DNA from: Deltaproteobacteria bacterium
Lineage (GTDB): Bacteria; Myxococcota_A; UBA9160; UBA6930
Direction of reading: 5' to 3'
NCBI GenBank assembly: GCA_029261775.1
Contig: JAJDAR010000329.1
Span: forward strand, 1 to 39,472
Length of the DNA: 39,472 nt
Shown here in pieces: positions 16,759 to 23,160 of this stretch. The notes beneath the pieces were generated by a model. It saw only the letters and a program-made list of their open reading frames with translations, was not told the DNA's origin and did not search any database. The position numbers and the translations under genes are program-made. Within the stretch, counting starts at the first letter, position 1, and every line of letters starts with the position of its first letter.

Positions 16759-17136
16759 ATGAGCCGACCCACCCTGACCCGACGCATCCTTCGAGGCGGC
16801 CTGGCCGCCACCTGCTCCCTGGGCCTGCTGCTCGCCGCGACTGCGGCCAGTGCCGGCCACGGCGATCGCGGTGACCGCAACCAGCGCCGCTATCGCGTGT
16901 ACGACCACGGGGATCACTGCAACAGCCGCTACGAGCGCCGCCAGCACCGGGGGCACGGTCACCATCGCGACCGCTACGAGGCGCGCCGCGACAGCTACAC
17001 GTGCGGCCCCTGCAACCACCGCTTCGATTCCCGACGCAAGTTCCACCGCCACCTGACGAGCCACCACCACGTCCCGCTCTTCGCCCTGCCCTTCGTGATC
17101 GTGAAGAGCACCCTCGGCTGGATCTTCCACGGCTGA
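16759..17136 (+). CDS. Small secreted His-rich protein with a C2H2 zinc-finger motif
   Basis: The 125-residue protein starts at ATG 16759 with an AGGAGG site 8 nt upstream. A Sec signal peptide (ILRGGLAATCSLGLLLAATAASA) ends near residue 32. The mature part is very rich in His, Arg and Tyr. Residues 80-102 read YTCGPC...HRHLTSH: Cys82-x2-Cys85-x3-Phe-x5-Phe-x2-His98-x3-His102, which fits the classical C2H2 finger consensus. A short hydrophobic C-terminal stretch follows (LFALPFVIVKSTLGWIF). I know of no named family. A periplasmic metal-binding or metal-buffering role fits the composition better than DNA binding, but this is inference. The divergent neighbour is the BolA gene. Confidence 0.75.
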   Translation: MSRPTLTRRILRGGLAATCSLGLLLAATAASAGHGDRGDRNQRRYRVYDHGDHCNSRYERRQHRGHGHHRDRYEARRDSYTCGPCNHRFDSRRKFHRHLTSHHHVPLFALPFVIVKSTLGWIFHG

Positions 17137-17166
17137 GGCGAGCGTGCCGATCGATCGGCGCTCAGG

Positions 17167-19011
17167 CTAGGGATCGGCGGTCAGCACCGCGCCCGCGAGG
17201 GGCTCGATCAGCGAAGCCCAGCGCCGATCCGCAGCCACGTACCGACCCAGGAAACCGAACCCGTAGGTCGTGACCAGGGCGTCCGGACAGGACGGCAGCG
17301 CGGGGCAGAAGTTGCTGAAGGCAGCATGCCCCGCGCCGAGGATCTCGACGAGGAAGCGGGGTGCCGCGGACTTGTCGAAGACGGGCATCTGATCGGTCAG
17401 GAACGGCGTCGTCGTGTCGACCTCGCCGCCCTGGATCATGATCGGCACCGCGAGCGGAAGCTGGGGATCGATGAAGTTCGCCACCGAGTCGTACTCGGGT
17501 GCGAGCGGCAACGAGGCACGGAAGCGTGCATCGAGGGCGGGCACGCGGATCGCGGTCATGCCTCCGAAGGAGTGACCCGCCACGCCGATCCGATCGACGT
17601 CCGCGAGGCCGTGGAGAGGCGACAGCGGGTCGGCACTCTCGGCCAGCAGCCAGTCCAGGCTGCGGCTCACGTCCGTCGGCCTCTCCAGGAACGACGTGAT
17701 CAGGTTCGTCGGGTCCGCACAGGTGGGTCCGGAGACGTTGGGCGGGTGGGTCATCCCGACGACGACGAAGCCCAGGCGGGCCAGGTCCGCCGTCAGGAAC
17801 AGGGTCTGCGTCGGGATGCCGCACGAGCCGTGGGAGAAGAGCAGCACCGGGAGCTCGGCCAGGCCCGGCGCGACGGGCGCGCCCGGAACCCCTCCCAGGG
17901 CTGCGTCCGGCGCTGCGGTCGAGTCGGTCGGGTACCAGACCGTCAGATCGAGGACCCGGGCGTTCCCGAGCGGACTCGTGAACGCGATCTGGTCGAGCTG
18001 GACGCCCGCTTCGAAGGGACCGATCGCATCCGGGAAGAAGCCGCCGCGATCGACGGTGACGGTGTCGAAGCCGACGGCCGTCCCTCCGGAGGCGGCGAAG
18101 CGCTTGATCGAGATCGTGTTGCGGCCCGGAGGCAGGCCGCCGACCGGGAGGACCGCCGTCGCGCCGTCGGCAGCGAGCTGCAGGTCCGCCGTGAGATCGA
18201 CGAGCTGGGGTGAGACGTCTGCTGCGTCGAGCCCACGCGCCAGCGTCGCCTCCACGGTCTCGCCTGCCTGAAGCGCGGGCGAGAAGGACACGTCGACCTG
18301 CACGTCCGGCGCGAAGATCAGCTCCCCCTCGCTGGGAGAGGTGATCGTCACCGGGCTCAGGAAGCAGGAGAGCAGCAGCGGAGCCGCGAGCACGAGCCAT
18401 CGCGGGGCGCCTGTGAAACGCCGGGAGCGGAACGCGATCGCGGCGAGGCCGAGCCACGCAAGCAGCGATGCAGCGGGCTCGGGCACGACGGCGAGATCGT
18501 CGAGGAAGAAGCTGGTGGCCTGGGGGCCGGCGCTCACACGCAGCCCCACGATTCCCGGCGCGTCGAGACGAACGCGCTCCTGGGGAAAGCCGCTTGCGCC
18601 TGGAGTCGGCAGACCGACCCATTGCGCGATCCGCTGATCCAGGGCGTCGAAGACTTCGACGACCAGCGCCTCGCCGCGCAGGCTGGTGAGCGAAAGCTCC
18701 AGCCCGGACACCGGTTGCTGGAGAAGAACGTGGAGGATCGGGTCGAAGAGATTCACGACGCCCCGATCGCCCGACGTGGCGATCGATCCCGCCGGCACGT
18801 CCCCGGGAACCGCGAAGCCGACGAACGCACCGAGCGTGGTCTCGTCCAGCACGGCCGAGGGACTGAACACGAACGGGTCGAGCGACTCGAGGGACGGATC
18901 GGTGAACACCGCCAGGCTGTCGAAGTCGAGCAGCGGCGCCGCTGACGCGGCCCGACCCGTCAGCGCGAGCAGCATCAACAGCAGAAAACCAGCAAAAGCG
19001 TGACGTCGCAT
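17167..19011 (-). CDS. PEP-CTERM-like domain fused to a secreted alpha/beta hydrolase
   Basis: The protein has 614 residues from the ATG at 19011, which has AAGGA upstream; the earlier track start at 19029 lacks a ribosome site. It has a signal peptide (RRHAFAGFLLLMLLALTGRAASA) and then a beta-rich domain to about residue 174. A PEP-CTERM-type tripartite segment follows: VPEP, a hydrophobic helix and RSRR (residues 176-198). This would normally end the protein. Instead the frame continues into a second signal-like stretch ending in a lipobox-like LLLSC (Cys216). An Ig-like linker and an alpha/beta hydrolase come next, with GHSFGG as nucleophile elbow, the acid in GGEVDTTTP and the His in GAGHAAF. 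VLLFSHGSCGIP gives the oxyanion region. The hydrolase resembles PAF-acetylhydrolase/dienelactone-hydrolase types. No stop codon separates the halves. Confidence 0.8.
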   Translation of the reverse strand: MRRHAFAGFLLLMLLALTGRAASAAPLLDFDSLAVFTDPSLESLDPFVFSPSAVLDETTLGAFVGFAVPGDVPAGSIATSGDRGVVNLFDPILHVLLQQPVSGLELSLTSLRGEALVVEVFDALDQRIAQWVGLPTPGASGFPQERVRLDAPGIVGLRVSAGPQATSFFLDDLAVVPEPAASLLAWLGLAAIAFRSRRFTGAPRWLVLAAPLLLSCFLSPVTITSPSEGELIFAPDVQVDVSFSPALQAGETVEATLARGLDAADVSPQLVDLTADLQLAADGATAVLPVGGLPPGRNTISIKRFAASGGTAVGFDTVTVDRGGFFPDAIGPFEAGVQLDQIAFTSPLGNARVLDLTVWYPTDSTAAPDAALGGVPGAPVAPGLAELPVLLFSHGSCGIPTQTLFLTADLARLGFVVVGMTHPPNVSGPTCADPTNLITSFLERPTDVSRSLDWLLAESADPLSPLHGLADVDRIGVAGHSFGGMTAIRVPALDARFRASLPLAPEYDSVANFIDPQLPLAVPIMIQGGEVDTTTPFLTDQMPVFDKSAAPRFLVEILGAGHAAFSNFCPALPSCPDALVTTYGFGFLGRYVAADRRWASLIEPLAGAVLTADP

Positions 19012-19083
19012 GCAGAATCCTTGACCCATCCGGGTGAAAGTTGCCCCAGAAATGGCGAAAAGTCAGAGCCCTGACCTCTCCGA

Positions 19084-19113
19084 TTGGGCCGAAACCCCGT
19101 CAATCGTTATAGA
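19084..19113 (+). promoter_or_regulatory. Candidate sigma70-type promoter for the secreted zincin gene
   Basis: TTGGGC and TATAGA are spaced by 18 bp in the 134-bp divergent intergenic region. They lie in a locally AT-rich patch and end 32 bp before the ATG at 19146. The -35 matches the consensus at four of six positions and the -10 at four of six. No experimental support is available. Confidence 0.35.
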
Positions 19114-19145
19114 ATCCGACGGGGGGTGGGTAGAGAGACCCGCCG

Positions 19146-20507
19146 ATGGCCGCACATCCCTTCTGGGGCTGCGCGGGCCTTCGCACGCTCGCGGCGATCT
19201 GGATCGGCATGCTGGCCGTTCCGGGCATTGCGGGCGCCTCCGAAGACCAGCCCGCGAGCGAGACGACACCGATCCTCGAGCACCTCCTCGAGCAGGTCGC
19301 CGCGCACCGCGGCGTCGCGAAGCCGCCCACCCCGCGCCTGCGCGTCGTCAGCGGCTCGGAGCTGACGGAGCTGCTCCGCACCCAGCCCTTGAAGGAGCCG
19401 GCTCGCAGCCTGGCCCTCCGACGCCAGGCCCAGCTGGAAGCGCTGGGCCTGTGGCCTGCGACCTTCGACATCCTTCGCGCCCTGTCCGACGAGGTGCCCG
19501 CGGCGGCACCCGCCGGCTTCTACGACCCCGACCTCGAGACGCTCTACTACGTCGTGTCCGACCTGCCGGTCCTGAACCGGCTGCGCCGCTTCACGCAGCG
19601 TCGCGACGAAGTCTTGACACACGAGCTGATCCACTACTTCCAGCACCGCACTCGGCCGGAGCTCTTCGATCGCGCCGAAGAGACCCGCTGGAGCCTCGAC
19701 CTCTCGCTCGCCGTGCACGCGCTGATCGAAGGACAGGCGAGCGTCCAGGCGTCTCGCGTGTTCGGCTTCGATGCCAGCTGGAGCGCTTCGGCCGGGATCG
19801 GCGAGGAGGACTTCTGGGCGCCGGTCCCGGCCGATGACGCCGGACCGCCGATCGTGCTGCGGATGTTCTCGTGGTTCCCCTACGTCTTCGGTGCGCGCGA
19901 CGCCGCCTTGAACGGAGAGCTCTCCTGGCTGCTGATGCCAGCGTCGACGGAGCAGCTGCTCCACGTCGAGAAGCGCTTCGATGCCTTCTCCAGCATCGAT
20001 CTGGGTCGCGTCGGTTTCCTCGCCAACGGGTGCGAGGTCGTTCACGAAAGCACCGCGGGCGAGCTGCTGATCTCGGTGCTGTTCCGGGAGCTCGGTGCCA
20101 GTGCGCTGCCCGAGCCGGGCGGCGTGGCCTACCAGGAGCAGCTCCACTACCGGGCTCGCGCCTGGGAGGGCTGGGACGGGGACCGCTTCCTCGTCGGCCG
20201 ATGCGATGGACGCCCCGAGCTCTACTGGCTGACGCTCTGGGACAGCGAGCACGACGCCTTGGAGTTCGAGGAGGCGTACCGCGGGATCGCCGAGAAGGCG
20301 AACCGTCGCGCGGGCCGGACGGAGCCGCTGCGCATCCACCGCGAGGGCCGCCGGGTCGAGATCCACTCCCCCGGTCTGGATCCGATGGCCACGCAGCTCG
20401 GCGCTGGCGCGCGCGTCGTCCGGACCTCCACCTACGACGAGGTCACGGCGGTCCGGCGCATCGGAATCGCAGCGGCCCGACCGGACGGAGTGCCGGGGCG
20501 ACCCTGA
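19146..20507 (+). CDS. Secreted zincin-type metalloprotease, unknown family
   Basis: The 453-residue protein has an N-terminal signal segment (LAAIWIGMLAVPGIAGA). The zinc motif is HELIHYFQH at residues 159-167, and ALIEGQAS near residue 195 supplies a third-ligand Glu. HExxHxxQ followed by EGxA is a gluzincin pattern seen in several uncharacterised secreted proteases. GFYDPDLETLYYV precedes the motif, as in those families. The C-terminal 200 residues have no motif I recognise. The protein is exported and probably periplasmic or extracellular. The start is in a divergent region facing the PEP-CTERM/hydrolase gene, and a DUF924 gene follows 38 bp downstream. It is unrelated in sequence to the gluzincin at 272-1513. 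Confidence 0.75.
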   Translation: MAAHPFWGCAGLRTLAAIWIGMLAVPGIAGASEDQPASETTPILEHLLEQVAAHRGVAKPPTPRLRVVSGSELTELLRTQPLKEPARSLALRRQAQLEALGLWPATFDILRALSDEVPAAAPAGFYDPDLETLYYVVSDLPVLNRLRRFTQRRDEVLTHELIHYFQHRTRPELFDRAEETRWSLDLSLAVHALIEGQASVQASRVFGFDASWSASAGIGEEDFWAPVPADDAGPPIVLRMFSWFPYVFGARDAALNGELSWLLMPASTEQLLHVEKRFDAFSSIDLGRVGFLANGCEVVHESTAGELLISVLFRELGASALPEPGGVAYQEQLHYRARAWEGWDGDRFLVGRCDGRPELYWLTLWDSEHDALEFEEAYRGIAEKANRRAGRTEPLRIHREGRRVEIHSPGLDPMATQLGAGARVVRTSTYDEVTAVRRIGIAAARPDGVPGRP

Positions 20508-20545
20508 GCCGGCAGTCGACGAGTCGAGCGAGTACCGTGTTCCCG

Positions 20546-21142
20546 ATGAGCGCTCTCGAGGTTCGCGCGTACTGGTTCGAGGGGGTCGACGACACGGGCG
20601 AGCCGGGCCCCCTGGCACGCGCGCGCTGGTTCGGGGGCGACGCGGCCGTCGACGAGCAGATCCGCAAGGTCTTCGGCGACACGGTCGAGGCGGCCCTGCG
20701 AGGTGAGCTCGACCCCTGGGCAGCCGATCCCGAGGATCGGGTGTCGTTGATCCTCCTGCTCGACCAGTTCACCCGCAATCTGTTCCGGGGCCAGGCCCGC
20801 GCGTTCGCGGGCGATGCAACGGCGCTGCGCCATTGTCGCAGCGCGCTGGCCGAGGGCGCCCTCGAGCCCCTCTCTCCGGCCCTTCGCTACTTCCTGCTGA
20901 TGCCGCTGATGCATGCGGAGGATCTCGCCTCCCAACGAGAAGCGGTGCGCCGCTACACCGAGCTGCGCGACGCGAGAGGACCGGAGCCGAGCGCGTTCTA
21001 TCGCGGAGGGGTCGACTGGGCCGTGCGCCACGCCCGGGCGATCGAGCAGCTGGGGCGGTTTCCCGCGCGCAACGACGCTCTGGGACGCGAGACGACGGCG
21101 GCCGAGGCGGCCTTCCTGGCGGAGCATCCCACGGGCTTCTGA
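20546..21142 (+). CDS. DUF924 family protein
   Basis: The 198-residue cytoplasmic protein starts at ATG 20546; the track shows it only inside a longer shadow ORF. It matches the DUF924 pattern: a WF(G) start (RAYWFEGVD, ARWFGGD), DRVSLILLLDQFTRNLFRG, RYFLLMPLMHAED and FPARNDALGRE near the end. The fold is helical and TPR-like; the biochemical role is unknown. It follows the secreted zincin by 38 bp on the same strand, but housekeeping-style conservation elsewhere suggests an independent function. Confidence 0.88.
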   Translation: MSALEVRAYWFEGVDDTGEPGPLARARWFGGDAAVDEQIRKVFGDTVEAALRGELDPWAADPEDRVSLILLLDQFTRNLFRGQARAFAGDATALRHCRSALAEGALEPLSPALRYFLLMPLMHAEDLASQREAVRRYTELRDARGPEPSAFYRGGVDWAVRHARAIEQLGRFPARNDALGRETTAAEAAFLAEHPTGF

Positions 21143-21161
21143 GGGCCGGCGGCCGGCTCAG
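21139..21161. terminator. Possible bidirectional terminator hairpin after the DUF924 gene
   Basis: CTGAG...CTCAG encloses CCGG/CCGG with a 2-nt bulge. It overlaps the DUF924 stop codon and lies 35 bp beyond the convergent small membrane protein gene. There is no clear T tract, so confidence is low. Confidence 0.3.
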
Positions 21162-21195
21162 CGCCTCCGGGTCGGACCCCGGTGGCGCCGTGTGA

Positions 21196-21408
21196 TCAGG
21201 AGCGCTCGAAGTCGAGACGCCGGTCGCGCCACAGGACCCGGATCAGGGGGAGGAGGATGATCAGCTCGCCCACCAGCCAGATGCCGACGGCGGCCAGCTC
21301 GCTCATCTGGGGATTGCGGTCGCCGAGCACGGAGACGCCGACGGTCAGGGCGGCGGTCAACACCACCCAGAGCGAGAAGAGCAGCAGGTTCACGACGATC
21401 TGGCCCAC
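21196..21408 (-). CDS. Small two-helix membrane protein
   Basis: The 70-residue protein has two hydrophobic segments, VVNLLLFSLWVVLTAALTVGV and LAAVGIWLVGELIILLPLIRVLW, joined by a short polar loop (LGDRNPQMSE). The C-terminus is basic and cytoplasmic by the positive-inside rule. It is not a recognised family. It lies 168 bp downstream of frdD on the same strand, so it may be read through from the frd operon, but the gap argues for independence. High third-position GC supports coding. Confidence 0.65.
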   Translation of the reverse strand: MGQIVVNLLLFSLWVVLTAALTVGVSVLGDRNPQMSELAAVGIWLVGELIILLPLIRVLWRDRRLDFERS

Positions 21409-21549
21409 GGAGCACCTCGAAGCGAGTGAGCCGACAGTCTACTGCAGGCGCGCCGGCGTCGGCGAGTGGATCGCGCGGGGGCCGGAACCCACGGCTCCCG
21501 CGGGCCGGGCCTGTGCCCGACCGCGAGGCCGTCGAGAGGGAGGCGGCCG

Positions 21550-21595
21550 GCCTAGCCGTGCAGCCGGAGGGGGCGCCTAGCCGTGCAGGCGGAGG
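21550..21595. repeat. Tandem duplication of the frdD 3' end
   Basis: A 21-nt unit beginning GCCTAGCCGTGCA occurs at 21550-21570 and 21575-21595, with one mismatch and a 25-nt period. The inner copy is the end of frdD (codons for LRLHG and stop). The outer copy, just downstream of frdD, again reads LRLHG-stop in a different frame. Confidence 0.85.
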
Positions 21596-21942
21596 ACGGC
21601 GAGGACGGCATAGACGCTTCCGACCAGGGCGGCGCCGTAGAACAGCCCGCCGACCAGGCCATCGCTCTTGAGGCCGCCGAAGTCGATCCAGAGATGCCGC
21701 AGGTGATGGGCACCGCCCCACAGGGGCAGGGCCGCCGCGGCGACCAGGACGAGGCTTCCGATCGGGTTCGTGGCCAGGGCGAAGACGCGGTCGTAGCCGA
21801 GCGCCTGGCCGTCGACGACACCGAACCCGCCGCCCAGTGCGACGACGAGGATGTACACCGGCAGCAGGATCCCGCCGATCATCATGCCGCCGCTGAACAG
21901 ACCCCAGATGACGGGTTCGAGCTTGAGCATCAGCGTCTTCAC
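21577..21942 (-). CDS. frdD: Fumarate reductase subunit D (membrane anchor)
   Basis: The 121-residue protein starts at GTG 21942, which overlaps the frdC stop by 4 bp (GTGA); the track start at 22101 is too early. KLEPVIWGLFSGGMMIGGILLPVYILVVAL matches the start of FrdD, where EPVxWGLF and a first transmembrane helix are typical. LPLWGGAHHLRHLWIDFG forms the second helix and the polar loop expected in FrdD, and a third helix ends the protein. With FrdC it anchors the catalytic FrdAB to the inner membrane and forms the quinone site. The short length and three helices fit the heme-free, two-anchor type. The 3' end is duplicated just downstream. Confidence 0.9.
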   Translation of the reverse strand: MKTLMLKLEPVIWGLFSGGMMIGGILLPVYILVVALGGGFGVVDGQALGYDRVFALATNPIGSLVLVAAAALPLWGGAHHLRHLWIDFGGLKSDGLVGGLFYGAALVGSVYAVLAVLRLHG

Positions 21943-22382
21943 AGCATCGCCCCCCCGAGGAAGAGCGTTCCGACGGCCAGCACCGTGAAGAACAGTCCGT
22001 AGAGGCCCGCGACCAGCACGGCGTCCGGCGGCCGTTTGAGCGGCCCGATGCGGTACGGCTGCGTCGCCGGGAAGAGCCGGAAGAGACGCAGGACGAACCA
22101 CGTCAGCCCAAGGAAGGCGGCGACGTGATACACGAGATACGCCGGGTGACCGAGACCTGCGCGGTACGCATCCCAGGCGGCCTCTCCGTTGCCGAGCGCC
22201 CAGATCCCGCGGGTCAGCAGCGACGCCGAGATCATCAGGAAGGCACCGCAGGCGCCGAAGGCGAGGTAGGCGGGATAACGCCCCCCGCCCGGAAACTTGT
22301 CCGGCGGACGCGGAGGCGCCGTCCGGGTCGGTCCGGGCTTGCTCGGCTTCATGGCATCGACGCGGGGCACGGCGTGGGTCAC
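21939..22382 (-). CDS. frdC: Fumarate reductase subunit C (membrane anchor)
   Basis: The 147-residue protein starts at GTG 22382 (an internal ATG at codon 11 is the alternative). A GGAGGAAG ribosome site, itself part of the duplicated frdB tail, lies 5-6 nt upstream of GTG 22382. After a Pro-rich N-terminus come three hydrophobic helices, including AYLAFGACGAFLMISASLL, a second helix containing YHVAAFLGLTWFVLRLF, and AVLVAGLYGLFFTVLAVGTLFLG. This layout and the helix sizes fit FrdC. It lacks the paired heme-ligand histidines typical of SdhC. It overlaps frdD by 4 bp. Sequence similarity to known FrdC is modest by eye, so the assignment relies on operon position. Confidence 0.87.
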   Translation of the reverse strand: MTHAVPRVDAMKPSKPGPTRTAPPRPPDKFPGGGRYPAYLAFGACGAFLMISASLLTRGIWALGNGEAAWDAYRAGLGHPAYLVYHVAAFLGLTWFVLRLFRLFPATQPYRIGPLKRPPDAVLVAGLYGLFFTVLAVGTLFLGGAML

Positions 22383-22434
22383 GAGGACTTCCTCCGCGGA
22401 ACGGCGTGGGTCACGACGACTTCCTCCGCGGAAC
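22371..22434. repeat. Tandem duplication at the frdB/frdC junction
   Basis: A 32-nt unit (GGCGTGGGTCACGA...CGCGGAAC) is repeated head to tail at 22371-22402 and 22403-22434 with one mismatch. In sense orientation each copy holds the last frdB codons (VPRRKSS), the stop, an overlapping GTG start (GTGA) and a GGAGG ribosome site. frdB ends in the first copy read and frdC starts in the second. An 11-codon ORF (MTHAVPRRKSS) lies between, with GTGA overlaps on both sides. Confidence 0.9.
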
Positions 22435-23157
22435 GACGAAGGACTTGGCCCAGTCGACGACGTTGTTCAGCTTGGCCTGCTGAATGGCACCCGAGGGGTT
22501 CACGCCCTTCGGACAGACCTCGGTGCACTCGTTGGCGTAGGAGCAGGAGAAGATCCCGCCCTCGTCGCGGAAGATCTCGTTCCGCTCGTCGGCCCCCTCG
22601 TCGCGGCTGTCCTGGTTGTAGCGGTGGCCGAGCGCCAGGGCCGCGGGGCCGAGGAAGTCGGGCTCGTTGGAGACGACCGGACAGGCCGAGTAGCAGAGCA
22701 TGCAGTTGATGCACATGCTGAACGACTTGAAGTCCGCGAGCTCGTCGGGCGACTGCCGGTGGGTGCCCTCCTCCGCGGCCCGCTCCTTGGCTGCGATGAT
22801 CCAGGGCTTCACCGCCTTGAACTTGTCCATGAAGCCTTCGAGCTCGACGACCAGGTCGCGCACGACCGGGAAGTTCGCGAGCGGCGCCACCTCGATGGTG
22901 TCGCCATAGCTCGAGATCGGATCCTTGCAGGTGAGCTTCGGCTCGCCGTTCACGTTCATCCCGCAGCTGCCACAGACCGCCATCCGGCACGACCAGCGGT
23001 GGGAGAGCGTCGGATCGACGTTGTCCTTGATGTAGTTCAGGGCCTCGAGGACCTTCCAGTCGTCCTGGACCGGAATCTCGTAGCTCTGCGTCTTGGGAAC
23101 TTCGTCCTTGTCAGGGTCGAAGCGCGTGACGACGATCGTCTTCTTCACTTCGCTCAT
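22411..23157 (-). CDS. frdB: Fumarate reductase / succinate dehydrogenase iron-sulfur subunit
   Basis: The 248-residue protein starts at ATG 23157, 3 bp after frdA. The [2Fe-2S] ferredoxin-like domain shows CRMAVCGSCGMNVNGEPKLTC (cysteines at about residues 57-77). The C-terminal domain has CINCMLCYSACP for the [4Fe-4S] cluster and CSYANECTEVCPKGVNP for the [3Fe-4S] cluster. It transfers electrons between the FAD subunit and membrane quinone. The order frdA-frdB-frdC-frdD on one strand is the classical fumarate reductase operon. Direction of catalysis in vivo (fumarate reduction or succinate oxidation) cannot be read from sequence. Its last codons are duplicated. Confidence 0.95.
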   Translation of the reverse strand: MSEVKKTIVVTRFDPDKDEVPKTQSYEIPVQDDWKVLEALNYIKDNVDPTLSHRWSCRMAVCGSCGMNVNGEPKLTCKDPISSYGDTIEVAPLANFPVVRDLVVELEGFMDKFKAVKPWIIAAKERAAEEGTHRQSPDELADFKSFSMCINCMLCYSACPVVSNEPDFLGPAALALGHRYNQDSRDEGADERNEIFRDEGGIFSCSYANECTEVCPKGVNPSGAIQQAKLNNVVDWAKSFVVPRRKSS

Positions 23158-23160
23158 GTT

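Noticed and set aside
17162-18622. 486-residue minus-strand ORF as evidence of a frameshift in the PEP-CTERM/hydrolase gene
   Set aside because: Its translation is low-complexity and lacks hydrolase motifs, whereas the other frame carries GHSFGG and continues without a break.
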